NCBI GenBank assembly: GCA_033439255.1
Contig: CM065878.1
Location: 2,728,001-2,792,000 of the forward strand
DNA from: Hericium rajendrae
Taxonomy: Eukaryota > Basidiomycota > Agaricomycetes > Russulales > Hericiaceae
DNA length: 64,000 nt
Reading direction: 5' to 3'
The stretch's first letter is position 1. The number at the start of each line of letters is the position of its first letter. Under the pieces are notes generated by a model. That model had not been told where the DNA came from. It searched no databases and worked only from the letters and a program-made list of their open reading frames with translations. The translations under genes and the position numbers were made by a program. Below, piece by piece: positions 32,215-42,349 of this stretch.

Positions 32215-32375
32215 ACGGGCATATAATATATCGTATGGGGGTTGGTGGATGGATCTCTTATTCTTGCAATGTATCTATACATTCATCTATGTGTAATGTG
32301 ATCGTGCCAAGTCACGGTATTGGTGGCGAATATTTCATGACCAAGACACGCGCGCCGCTGGACGGACGGAGCCAA

Positions 32376-33627
32376 ATGCCACTTCTCCTTCCCGCCATCA
32401 TCTCAAATTCTTCGCGCCCACACCAGCCATTCGTACTTCTCCAATCGGCCGTCACAGCGTCATGTCTACCCGTGCTTCGCGAGATCATCGCGCAGCATGA
32501 TCCAAGCAAAGGGCCACTGCTGCTTTTTTGCTTCCTGCACCAGCCCGCCGCGCTCGTTGATGATCCCGCGCTGCTGGACTCGGACACCCTACAAGTGTTC
32601 GACAGAACGGAGTGCGTACCGGGATATGATGACATCCCCTCCGATCCGCGCGATTTCATCCTCGAGACCGTGAAAAATGGTACGTGGTGCGCTACTGAAC
32701 CGAGCCCATACCGATCCTCGCGCAGCCCGGCCCGGCCCGCTCAGCGTGCTCATCGACTCCGCCGACACCCTCTGCGCGGACCTCGCCTCGCCCTCGAAAA
32801 CGCACGCCCTCATCGCTGCCCTCTCGCGCACATCAACACCCGCCCGCGTATGTGCCCTCCTCCTCTTTCCTCTTGCTCTACCCCATCTCACACCTCCCAG
32901 CCCCGTCCCGCCTCATCGTCCACATCCACACGCCCTCCCGGCTCCTCCCGCTCCTCCTCCCCACGCGCCTCTCCCCAACGCTAACCCACATAACCGCCCA
33001 CCCGCCCGCGCTCCTGACTCATCTTGCTTTGGCGGCGCTGACCCCACCCCCGCCACGCACGTCCCCCGCACGCTTCTGGCGCGCCTTCACGCCGCTCGCC
33101 GCGCGCGCATGGGAGGTCGAGCGCCTCATCTTCGGGCCCTCCGGCCCGGGTCCCATGGCGTACACGACGAGCTCGTGCTGGAGATCCTTCTCCGCGCGCG
33201 TGGTGCCGAGCGCGTGCTCGAGGGCTGGTCTCCGCGCGGGCCGTGCGCGCTCGAGGCGCTCGAGAGCTTGCGCGGCGCGTGGGGGCGCGCGGGTCCTGAG
33301 TCACAAGTACAGGTCAGTCGGTTTTCTGTCTTGCATGCGGCGGACGCTGATTCAGGGATTGCAGGCCGCGCCGGACCTGATGCAGAATGTGTCGTTTAAC
33401 CTTGGGCTCACGCTCGAGCAGCAGCAGTCGCGCGCCCAGGTGCCGCTGCCGTATGCGCATGAAGGTGCGTTTTGGTTTCGTTACGCGCCGTGGATTCGTG
33501 CTCATTTGTCATCGTAGGGAAAGCGCTGGAGGTGCAGGTACAGAGTGCGAGAAGTGCGATTCTTTACGATCCGGACTCGGCGGATGATATCGACGAAGAG
33601 GACCCGGATGAGGATCTGGATATATAA
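32376..33627 (+). CDS. ELP5: Elongator complex protein 5 (Elp5)
   Basis: Starts MPLLLPAIISNSSRPHQPFV with SAVTASCLPVLREIIAQHDP, then PLSVLIDSADTLCADLASPS, SRLIVHIHTPSRLLPLLLPT, FWRAFTPLAARAWEVERLIF, GVHDELVLEILLRARGAERV, APDLMQNVSFNLGLTLEQQQ and SRAQVPLPYAHEG. The acidic end DIDEEDPDEDLDI is typical of Elp5. Elp4-5-6 form the RecA-like ring of Elongator, which modifies wobble uridine in tRNA. Exons begin at 32,376, 32,726, about 32,900, 33,364 and 33,520. The frame changes near 33,150 (from GPSGPGP to GVHDELV), and the join near 32,847-32,900 is also off by one, so the assembled sequence does not give an intact reading frame. Confidence 0.82.
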
Positions 33628-33875
33628 CGAGGCGACGAGCAGATGTATGCGTGGCAGCTAAAAGTTCGTGATGTATTCTATGGTTTACGGTCATGCGTGC
33701 GGTATTGCGGTATAATGTATGCGCAAGTGTAGAGTAAGAGTCAATGACGCAAAAAATCCGAGAACAATGCAGAGATGAGAGAGGGCGAGAATTTTATGGT
33801 TTGTTATCGTCGAGAGACAGACGAATGACGGAACCCGAAAACAGCGAATCATAAACCGAGAAATCCACCTACTGC

Positions 33876-35714
33876 TCAAACACGCATCGCAGGCCCGCTG
33901 GCGGACCGCCCCCTCTCCATCCCCTGGCTCCTTCGAGCAAGATCGATCCCAAGCCCGCGGCCGACCTCCTCCGCGTCCGTCTGCATTCCCAATTCGCCAC
34001 TGCCCGCCCAGTCTTTCATCATACGATCTACTGCCCGCTGTGACTCTGTGCGCACACTCGCATGGTCCCCAGGAATCGGCAACGCGGCAGCGAGCACAGT
34101 CTCCGGAATCTGCGGTGCAGGCTCTGCGGCAGCTGGCGATGCCCGCTCGGACGGCGTGTCCGCGCGCGAGGACCCACGCGTACCGATTGCCGAACCCGAC
34201 GGCGACTGGCGCGCCAAGAACAGCGACGGAAGCGAGAAGCGGCGACTCTCCCTCAGCTTTACGCGCGAGCGTGGCCGGCGCATGCTATCTGTCCTCACGG
34301 GTGCAGGCGGTTCGAGAACTGGGTTCGAAGAGCCGGGAGGTAGGTCATTGTCCGTTTGGGGAGTCTGTTCATCGTGATCCGCACGCGAGGATGTGGGGCT
34401 GGCGGGCTCGGGCGTAGGGAGGGTGATGCTGAATGAGCGCGGCGATCTGCGGCGTGAGAGCAGTGAGGACGCAGCGCTATTCCTGCGAGTCGCGAGTGCG
34501 TGCGGCGGGGTTGGCTGCCGCTCATGGTGCGTGCCGCCCTTGAACAGATGCTTGATGCGGCCGCCCAATTTGCGGACTTTGTACAGGAAGCTGCGCTTCG
34601 GTGGGTGCGTGTCCACGTCTGGAAGAAGAGGGCATTGCTCGGGCGGTTGGTAGAGCGACGTTGGGTCAAAGTCATGACTATCATGACCGTCCATACCTAA
34701 GCGTCCCGGTGGAGAATGCAGAGAGGGTGGTCCGTGTTCCCTAGAGGGTGATGCGCGCGTCGAGATGGACCCGGGACTACCATTGCTGTCGAGAGTGACG
34801 GGATGACGAGCTTCGTATTGCACAGCAGGGTCGCAGAGTTCGAACTGGGACGAGGCCGGGGAAGCGAAAGCTATGATGTCATGAGCAGGGGAAAAGTGGG
34901 CCGAGTCTGGGGAGCGAGGTTCGGTAAGATTGAGGGTGATGGGTGAAGAAAGGGCAGTGTCTGTTGAAAGGAGGGCGGCCTGAGACTCATCGGTGTCGAT
35001 TTGAAGGGAATGGGATGGAGAACTGGACAAAGGAGCGAAAGAAACGGAGGGGAATGAGACTGCAGTACTGCTTGCCGCAGTTGAGAGCGACTGAGTAAGA
35101 GATGGGAGCTCAGGAATCGGGCGAGGGGAAGTGCAGACGATAAAAGGAGAGACAGCAGCCATTGAGGAGAAAGACATGGTAGAGGGAGGCGGGGTAGGGA
35201 GGCATCAGTGACACGAGGTTTGCGTGAAGGTAGAGCAGGCAGCTCAGTAGGCGTGTCATGTTTTTCACCATTGCTCTGCGGGGAAGCAGTTGGAGGAGAG
35301 TGGCCTTGTGCGGTGTCAATGCTGTCGGCAAAGGAAACGGCTCTGCGGACATGGGAAGACGACGAGGCATCCTGGGACAGCATGATTGGGAACGGTAGGG
35401 AAAATGAGCGGGAAGACCTACTGAAGGAGAGCATGAATGATTGACAGGCATCTGCGCATATAGTCAGTCCACGGACGTGCACAGACGACGCGAGAGAGAG
35501 ATACCATATTCAAGTTGGAGCTTGCGTCCTTCAAGGTCGAGGTCGTGGTGTGCATGGAGAGCGGGCTGGGCGGGCAGTCGAAATGGCCGACGATGGCCTC
35601 TGCTGGGGCGATATCGCCATTCTGAGCGTCGAGCGGGAAGGACGCATTGCTGGTGTTGACGGTCAGCTGCGACGAGCTGGGCCATCCACCTGGGATCGAC
35701 GACTTGGGAGACAT
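33876..35714 (-). CDS. Disordered basic protein of unknown function
   Basis: Start MSPKSSIPGGWPSSSQLTVN (35,714); then a short exon (MPVNHSCSPS, about 35,451-35,421), an exon beginning DASSSSHVRRAVSFADSIDT (35,370) and a long exon to 33,876. The protein is Ser/Pro-rich. The only ordered-looking part is a basic block, KRSFLYKVRKLGGRIKHLFK, near the middle, likely a membrane- or nucleic-acid-contacting helix; this is a guess. The C-terminal part has MKDWAGSGELGMQTDAEE. The frame changes at about 35,195: RKPRVTDASLP is followed by TPPPSTMSFSSMAAV in another frame. The alternative is that the gene simply starts at MSFSSMAAV (35,177). Family not recognised. Confidence 0.6.
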
Positions 35715-36542
35715 GGCGGTCCAAGTCAAGGACCATTCAACCGAATAAAACAGAGAAATACGTGAACAGCTGAAATGGAATCCTTCTTCTTCCGATCCGC
35801 GTCCGAATCTGACCACATCACATCCATTCTAGTCAACCCGACTACTTGTTTAGAGCACGGTCTTCTCGGTCATTCGGCACTCTTGGCAAAGTAGGTGATG
35901 GTATTTGTGTTGAATCCGCCGTCATGTAAATGTGCGCCTTTGTACGCAATGCATCCGTCCAGGCATTACTATAATGGCTAACATATTCAATCTGCTCGCG
36001 CATGCTGCATTGATCATTGAGAGACTGAAGTAGAAACACCAAGAACGGAATCGGCCAATTCGCCTGTGATGGCTTGCGACCACGTCAAGAAGGTGCACAC
36101 CATGCGAGGGGGTGTACACAATGCTGACCTACCTATATTCATTGCTACACGCCTGAAGACATGCATTGGATAAAATCGAGTGTCCTCGTCACCTACATAA
36201 GATAAATTGGATTGATTTTGACCTGATGTTTCCGAATTTGGTCTCAGGCTCGTGCTGTGTACGAGGCTGAATAACATTCGCGAGGGTCATGCATGGCGAG
36301 TTGAACGTTTACTTACGCGATTCATCCACCTGGAAACTGCAAATCGATATCCTTTTCACCGGCAAGATGAGTGATCAGATCTCACAAGAACTATCGATGA
36401 CATCGCCTGGGTCGGAAAGTGCAAAAGTTCTCCGCGCATCAGGAATTGATGAATTTATATCTTGATGCCAAATGCTTACCCAGCATTTACAAGCATGCTG
36501 CTAATGACTCGGCATGTAGGACGAGCATTCCTGATGCAGAAT
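35715..36542. other. Intergenic stretch without a recognised gene
   Basis: About 830 bases between the disordered-protein gene and the left edge of segment A. Short open frames occur on the minus strand but none shows a family pattern, a plausible exon structure or clear codon bias. Confidence 0.5.
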
Positions 36543-36692
36543 GATGCCAGTCGCTGAACCATCTCATCGCCTGGAAGCGGCGATGTGGATCGTGGTCCTG
36601 GGTGCTGTTATGGATCGGGTGGTGGAGGTACAGTAGTTGAGGGTCCACAGAACGGTCTGGATGTTCTGATCTTCCAGTCTAGGACGGCCTGG
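36543..36692 (-). pseudogene. NPL4 fragment (middle part) in segment A
   Basis: On the minus strand it reads GACTGGAAGATCAGAACATC then CACATCGCCGCTTCCAGG and ends at AGCGACTGGCATC, matching NPL4 48,171-48,312. It is joined directly to a Nudix gene fragment on its right. Too short to be functional. It proves the fused order inside A. Confidence 0.8.
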
Positions 36693-37035
36693 CGCACCTC
36701 TAGCGCCGTAGGACGGCGCGGATGCGCTCATATGGGTGCAGGCATTGGGCGAGGAAGGCGAGAATGAAGGCGGGCGCAAGCTGACACTCGGGGGCGCGGG
36801 CGACGCGCAGCCGTCGGGGACAGACGATCCTGGGAAGAAAGTCTACTCTGCCTCTGGGAGACTAATCAATGCACCTCCCAGCTTCAAGTCAGCGTGATTT
36901 TCCTCTCTGGATGTGAATGTCTGGATCTGGTGCGTGAAATCATTTCTGTAGTCTGATCTGTTTCGTTTGATTGTCATTTTCAGGATGTTTGGAAAGCGCT
37001 ATCATGAAGTCACCCGTGGATGGGAGGCTTCAAGC
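36693..37035 (+). pseudogene. Nudix gene 3' fragment in segment A
   Basis: It matches the end of the Nudix hydrolase gene (52,285 down to 51,978), for example GGCATTGGGCGAGGAAGGCG and GATGAAGTCACCCG-like sequence at about 36,995-37,025 (GGAAAGCGCTATCATGAAG). Several small insertions and deletions; no open frame across it. The catalytic Nudix box lies outside the copied part. Confidence 0.75.
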
Positions 37036-37644
37036 TACACAGTCGTATTACGCAGTAATTGCTGGATAGTACACTCAAACCGCCACCCGTCATCGTCAGC
37101 TGCGACTCTGATACACATTGTCATTGGTTAAAGCTAAATTGGAGACCCAGTGACGTCGTGCCTGCAGAGAGCCCAAGGAAATGTTCAAAATCTCAGTTCT
37201 TTCAAATTTATGCCGTGCCGCGCGTACGCGCGTAACGGCTGTTTCTTGATCGATCCGTGAAAACTGCCGTAGATCCATCTGGTAAAGTCGTAACAGCAGA
37301 CTAACTGTGATGTGCACCAAATGTGCCCTCGTCGATGCCCATTGCGCGCGGCTAATCAACATGGGTCGATTTACCGAGTCAACCCTGCTGACTTTCAGAC
37401 ACAGAGAAGCCGACGGCCATGCGCATTGTCAACCACTGATAGGAGACTTCCCATTTCGAGGTCACCCAGTCTGAGGTACGCAGGACATCCAGACTTCGAC
37501 GTTTGGACATGACCGATTTTCCCAGCTTCTCCTCATCGCAATGGCGGGATGTGAACGCGTGTCCACGTCTGACTCACCAACCAGTGGCCGAACGGTGTAA
37601 ACAAGAACTTGACAATGACCTGTTTCAGTCGATTGGGCCCGTCA

Positions 37645-37652
37645 TATAAATA
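37645..37652 (+). promoter_or_regulatory. TATA box of the reductase copy A
   Basis: GATTGGGCCCGTCATATAAATA lies about 90 bases before the ATG. The functional copy B has the same GATTGGGCCCG plus TATAAATA arrangement on its strand at 50,829-50,822, so the promoter was included in the duplication. Confidence 0.65.
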
Positions 37653-37740
37653 CGTCGTGGGTTGTTCGCTGATATTCAAGCAATCAGCGACAATCTCGAA
37701 AACAACCGTCCAAACTTTCTAAATCTTCTAAACTTTCGCA

Positions 37741-39356
37741 ATGGCTCAAGCTGCAAACCGCACCATGCCTTATGGTGAGATCATTCGAATACGGATACAT
37801 CTTGCAGCTGCTGATATTGCACACAGTTCGCCTCGGAAAGTCGGGACTCAAGGTCTCCAGGCTCATTTTGGGCTGCATGAGCTACGGCAGCCCTGTTTGG
37901 CAGGGCTGGGTCCTCGGCGAGGTCGAGGGAATTAAGCATATCAAGGCTGCGTAGGTTCTGATGGCTGCTCTTTGGCCTTTGACTCAAACCATTTCTCCTC
38001 AGTTATGATCTCGGTATCCAGACCTTTGACACGGCTAACGTCAGTCCTATGTTACCGTCAAAATCTGGATCGCTGAACCATTTACAACAGGTTTACTCCA
38101 ACGGTCTTTCCGAAGTGGTCCTCGGTAAAGCGATCAAGCAACACAATCTCCTCGCGATGAGATTGTCGTGATGACGAAGGTCGGTAACCTTCGTCTCTTC
38201 GAAGGGGTCGTATGGACGGTTATATATTTATGTAGTTGTTTGGAACCGTCTCAAGACAGATGGACCAGACAATGTTCGGTTCTGAAGGCGACAAACTCGG
38301 ATACGTCAATCAGCACGGTCTGAGCCGCAAGCATATCTTCGAGTCCGTGAAGCACAGCCTAGAACGCCTTCAGCTGGACTATATCGATGTTCTCCAGTGT
38401 GCGTCTGGCTAAATCGCTTATTTTAGGCTCGCGACTAAACTGCTCGTAGGCCACCGATTTGATCCGGACACGCCCATTGAAGAGACGGTAAGAACAGAAT
38501 TACCGCAGCGTGCACCGGAACTCACTGTGGTTTTAGATGCAAGCCCTCCACGATGTAGTTAAAGCAGGCTACGTTCGCTACATTGGGATGAGTTCCTGCT
38601 ATGCTTGGCAATGTACGTGTCTTCCATCCTCTGGCCAGCTTTATATTGACCTTTCCCCTTGCAGTCCACGTTATGCAGAGTGAGCCATTTTACTCGACCA
38701 TAGTTGCAAGCCGCTGACAGTCACTTGACCCCTGCAGACTATGCGATCAACAATAATCTCACGCCGTTCATCTCAATGCAGAACCACTACAACCTCCTGT
38801 ACCGTGAGGAGGAGCGCGAGATGATGCCGACTCTTGAAGTGATTGTCTTTTTCTCCCGCGCAACGGATCTGAACTAACTGTCTCCAGCACTTCGGCGTGG
38901 GCTCCATCCCGTGGTCCCCTTTGGCACGTGGTCAACTCACTCGCCCATTCGGCCAGGATTCGGCGAGGAGCGGCACTGACCCGTACGAACGAGACCTTAT
39001 CCATTCATGTTCTATCCTCACCTTTTCCCTCAGATTTATAAGTATCTACGGCGCTGGTGCCGTACAGAAGGCCATCATTGACCGGTAAGTTATTTATCAT
39101 GAACACTGCGTTCCTGTGCATGTCTGATGATCCGTGTCACAGCGTCGAGGAGCTCGCCAAGAAGAAGGGCGTGACCATGCCCCAGCTCTCGCTTGCGTGG
39201 ATGCTGCACAAGGACGTCGTTTCCGCGCCCATCATCGGCACGACCTCCGTCGAGAAACTGCATGGCCTGATTGGTGCTCTCGACATCAAGCTCTCGAAGG
39301 AGGAGATCAAGTATCTCGAGGAGGCCTACGAGTCCCGCACTGTCCTCGGTCATTGA
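37741..39356 (+). pseudogene. Aldo-keto reductase, copy A (frame broken)
   Basis: Same exon plan as the gene at 49,078-50,751: MAQAANRTMPYG, then VRLGKSGLKVSRLILGCMSY, YDLGIQTFDTAN, VYSNGLSEVVLGKAIKQHNL, GYVNQHGLSRKHIFESVKHS, LERLQLDYIDVLQ, ALHDVVKAGYVRYIGMSSCY, FISMQNHYNLLYREEEREMM and VEELAKKKGVTMPQLSLAWM. The Asp, Tyr, Lys and His of the reductase active site are all recognisable. Near 38,150 one C is missing relative to copy B (AATCTCCTCGCG against AACCTCCCTCGCG), so the frame runs into stops after KQHN. This could be a true loss of function or an assembly error. Copy A ends YESRTVLGH, whereas B has a longer tail. Confidence 0.75.
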
Positions 39357-39579
39357 GAGGTTTCCCATGGTCGATTTTAGTCTGATCATTTGTATTTTCT
39401 GGATATACTGTTGGTATCGCCAATAACAGCATGGCATGATTATGCACTCCTTGATCTGCGAGTGAATCTTACACAGAAGATGGTCATAGCCAGTCCTCGG
39501 AGCATACTTGTAGCTTCATGTGAACATCTCGAATGGCTAATCTCGATCGACCGAACAACACTACACGAGAATATAAGCT

Positions 39580-39889
39580 GGTGTGCGGTTATTTCAGTTC
39601 TACAGGCCTTACGACCTGGTCTCCACACCTCAAATACAACGGGAGGCCACAGACTTCGCAGTCAGTCCCACTGCCCGTGTTCTCGAATGTACAATGAGGG
39701 CACATGCGGATACCTGTGGCGATCAGCGGGTCGAGCATTGTCGGATTGTCAAGGCTTGGTGCCGAGACAACTCGCGCGAGGACTTTCATGTCGTCCTGCA
39801 GAAGTGATATGCACAAGTTAAACACGAAGATAACTGTACTAATACCTACTCTCACTACCGAGAAGTGTCTTGATGTTCGATCAGATGCC
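39580..39889 (-). pseudogene. NPL4 3' fragment in segment A
   Basis: The minus strand reads DDMKVLARVVSAPSLDNPTM, LDPLIAT and then directly GIRMCPHCTFENTGSGTDCE with VCGLPL. The intact gene has about 90 more residues between the two parts. The in-frame deletion keeps the RanBP2-type zinc finger. The upstream splice acceptor (CACTTCTGCAG) is kept. It is in the clean frame at the place where the full NPL4 gene (about 48,443) has one extra base. Confidence 0.8.
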
Positions 39890-40205
39890 TCAAGCAACAT
39901 ATGCGGCGGGCGCTAGTAAGCAATATGTATACATGCCCTTCATGCAGCACACACAAGCTCGAAATCCTCTTGCTAAAGAATCGTAGTTGTCAATACCGGT
40001 CGTTCTTCAGCCTCAATTGACGATAAGAGCGCGACGGAGGAAACGCCCCAAGCGCCTCGGATAGACAAGACGCGAGGTGCAACGAAGACCAGAAAGTGGT
40101 AAAGTGTTTTTATTGAGGAATCGGCAGATACAACCCCACATCCATCTGAGTTCTCGTTCATGGGCCACCGTACGCAAAACCTATCTCCAGTGCCAAGACA
40201 GATCC

Positions 40206-41268
40206 TTCAACCAATAACCAGCTTCTGGTCGGCCTCGCTGAAGTCGTACTGAGGGATCTCGAGATTCAGCTACGGGATCATCTCCGTCAGCGACTGAATG
40301 CTTCCGTGCCAGACTAAAACTTACAGGAGCAGGTCCCTTACGTGCGCGACCAGCTGGAAAATTAAATGCGTCAGCCACGGCGCATGGCATCACAAGACGC
40401 GACTCACAGATATCGTAGTGGGAGCCATGACACGGGCAGAACCTGAAATGCAGAAGAATTAGCACGATGTAGGGAAGAACGCGCCAGATCCCATTACGCA
40501 CCATCCTCCGTAATCACCCGCCTCACCGATGGGCACGCATCCCAAGTGCGTGCAGACGCCGAGCATGACGAGCCACTCGGGCTTCTTGACGCGATCCTCG
40601 TCCGACTGAGGGTCGCGGAAGTGCTTCCAGTCGACCGAACGCGCCTCCTCGATCTCCTGCTGCGTGCGATGGCGGATGAATACGGGCTTGCCGCGCCATT
40701 TGATGACGACGTTCTTGCCCTCAGGGATGCTAGCAAGCTCGACCTCGACCTTAGCAAGCGCGAGCACGTCGGCGGACGCGGCCATTGTTCTGAGGAACTC
40801 GGAGACGGTGGACTGTGCGACGGAGGCGGACAGCACGCCCATGGAGCCGATCATGAAATACGAGAGCGCGCGGTTGTTGGGCTCGGACTTCGCCGTGTAT
40901 GGGCTGAAGTCAGGAACTTCCGGAGCATCTTTGACGACGGCAGATGTGTGTAGGAGGCGGGGCTGGAAGGCACCAACGTTGCGCGCTATGAAAATTACCA
41001 TTCAGTTGGCCGTCCAGCGGCTGGGTCCTAGGACACTTACTGGTGATGTACGACTTGTTGATGAAGCCGTTCGAAGAGGCCTTGTATCCGCCAGTCCACT
41101 CCGCTGGGGAGTCGGACCTGGGGCCGGCTGCGCCGTGGCCGTGACCATGCCCTGACGCGACAGCGCGGGCAGCGAGGTTGACCGAGGCGCGCTGGGCACG
41201 CCGGAGGCGAGCGTGCGCACAGTCGGTGACAAGGTAGCGTACTTTTTGGCGGCGTGGACGGTAGCCAT
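40206..41268 (-). CDS. RIP1: Rieske iron-sulfur subunit of complex III
   Basis: Start MATVHAAKKYATLSPTVRTL (41,268), a mitochondrial presequence. Then SNGFINKSYITSARNVGAFQ, SEPNNRALSYFMIGSMGVLS with SASVAQSTVSEF (the membrane anchor), AKVEVELASIPEGKNVVIKW, IRHRTQQEIEEARSVDWKHF, CTHLGCVPIGEAGDYGGW, FCPCHGSHYDI, SGRARKGPAP and LNLEIPQYDFSEADQKLVIG. The two cluster-binding boxes, CTHLGC and CPCHGSH, are intact. It carries electrons from ubiquinol to cytochrome c1 in the inner membrane. Exon 1 changes frame between LASG (about 41,215) and AQRASVNLAARAVASGHG, a single-base break. It shares a 165-bp divergent promoter with the deaminase gene. Confidence 0.93.
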
Positions 41269-41433
41269 GGAGGTGAAGGGCAGCCCGGCGCTGTGACGGA
41301 GGATGGGAACGACGATGAGGTCGAGGACAGAGGAATTGTTGGCAGGCCAATTGCAAGCGCGGAGTTTCCCTCGCCTGAGCCGGCACCACCCGGTCCTCCC
41401 CGGTGGCGGCAACCACTCATCCAGCCTTCCGCC

Positions 41434-42018
41434 ATGGATCTCGGTTTGTCAATTCGTTCAGTCTCACCATGCACAAATAATCATCTGAATTACAGGTTCC
41501 GCTAAGAATCTCAAATATATGCGCGCAGCGCTGGACGAGGCCGCAAAATGCGAGCCGACTCCCACAGCCTTTTGCGTCGGATGCGTCCTCGTAACGTGCT
41601 TTCCATCCGACGCCGATTCCCGGTAATCTTGTCCACTAGGCTACTCGCGTGAGCTCCCAGGAAACACCCATGCAGAGGCCAACGCGCTGCAGAAAGCGCG
41701 GCAGCTGTCCCGTGAAGAGCTCGAGGCTCGCTTTCCGCCCACCGCCTATCCGGCGTATACCCTGGACGAGCTCCTTCGCCACACGGACGTGTACACCACA
41801 CTCGAGCCTTGCTCCGTCCGCACGTCGGTCTAGCGCCTTGTGCAGATGCGCTCATCGCTGCCGGTGTGCGCAGGTGCTTCATCGGTGTGGGCGAACCAGA
41901 TGACTTCGTAAACTGCGAAGGTGCCCAGAAGCTGAAGGATGCTGGCATAGACGTCATCTGGGTAAAAGGGCTCGAGGATGACTGCTTGACAGCTGCGAGA
42001 AGGGGTCACGATGCGTAG
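41434..42018 (+). CDS. Deaminase of the riboflavin-pathway (RibD/Rib2) type
   Basis: It starts MDLG (41,434-41,443) and continues after a short intron with [20 protein letters not shown] and [10 protein letters not shown]. Then [36 protein letters not shown] and [20 protein letters not shown], ending [23 protein letters not shown] and PCx8-9C ([14 protein letters not shown]) are the zinc- and proton-handling motifs of CDA-fold deaminases, and [13 protein letters not shown] plus EPCS fit Rib2/DRAP deaminase. It probably deaminates a pyrimidine intermediate of riboflavin synthesis; another CMP/dCMP-type substrate cannot be excluded. The join between CVLV (about 41,595) and GYSREL (41,639) is one base out of phase with the visible splice sites. 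The protein is about 165 residues, lacking the RNA pseudouridine synthase half of yeast Rib2. Confidence 0.7.
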
Positions 42019-42349
42019 ACGAGCCTAATACAGAACAGTTGCATCGGCGAGCTGTGAATCTCGTTCTGCGGTGTCAGTTTGATTATCCACGAAGCGCGAT
42101 GATAACCTCTTGAAGTTATCTGATTAGATGATTCAACGAACGGATGGATCGGTGACTTTGTGGTGGCCGGACCACAGCGTCTCAAGGTGGAGATATTTCC
42201 CGTCTAAGGCAATAGGAAGACGATCTCGAACAAAATGAACCACATAGCTGCCGTGAACATATGTCGTTTATGTAACTTGCCACGCAGCGAGCCCGGAGGA
42301 TTTAAAGAGGTCCTTCGGGGCTAGGGCGGGAAACGCTGACGCCCTCGCC

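Larger units (their letters stand above)
36543..39889. repeat. Segment A: inverted, circularly permuted copy of segment B
   Basis: The plus strand here matches the minus strand of 48,171-52,285. Matching pieces in order (A, then B): 36,543-36,690 to NPL4 48,312-48,171; 36,700-36,900 to Nudix 52,285-52,140; 36,900-37,035 to 52,110-51,978; 37,050-37,400 to 51,430-51,100; 37,741-39,356 to the reductase 50,751-49,078; 39,589-39,889 to NPL4 48,780-48,309. Identity is about 80-88% in coding parts. A lacks roughly 51,430-51,978 and about 230 bases of NPL4. Both ends of A fall at the same GGCATC in NPL4 (48,308-48,313), and within A the far ends of B (48,171 and 52,285) are fused near 36,692. Confidence 0.85.

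Noticed and set aside
35466-35765. Plus-strand ORFs opposite the disordered-protein gene
   Set aside because: Shadow frames; the minus-strand exons join with good splice sites.
36543-39889. Assembly artefact creating a false duplicate
   Set aside because: The copies differ by roughly 12-20%, with many indels and different flanks, so A is a genuine old copy.
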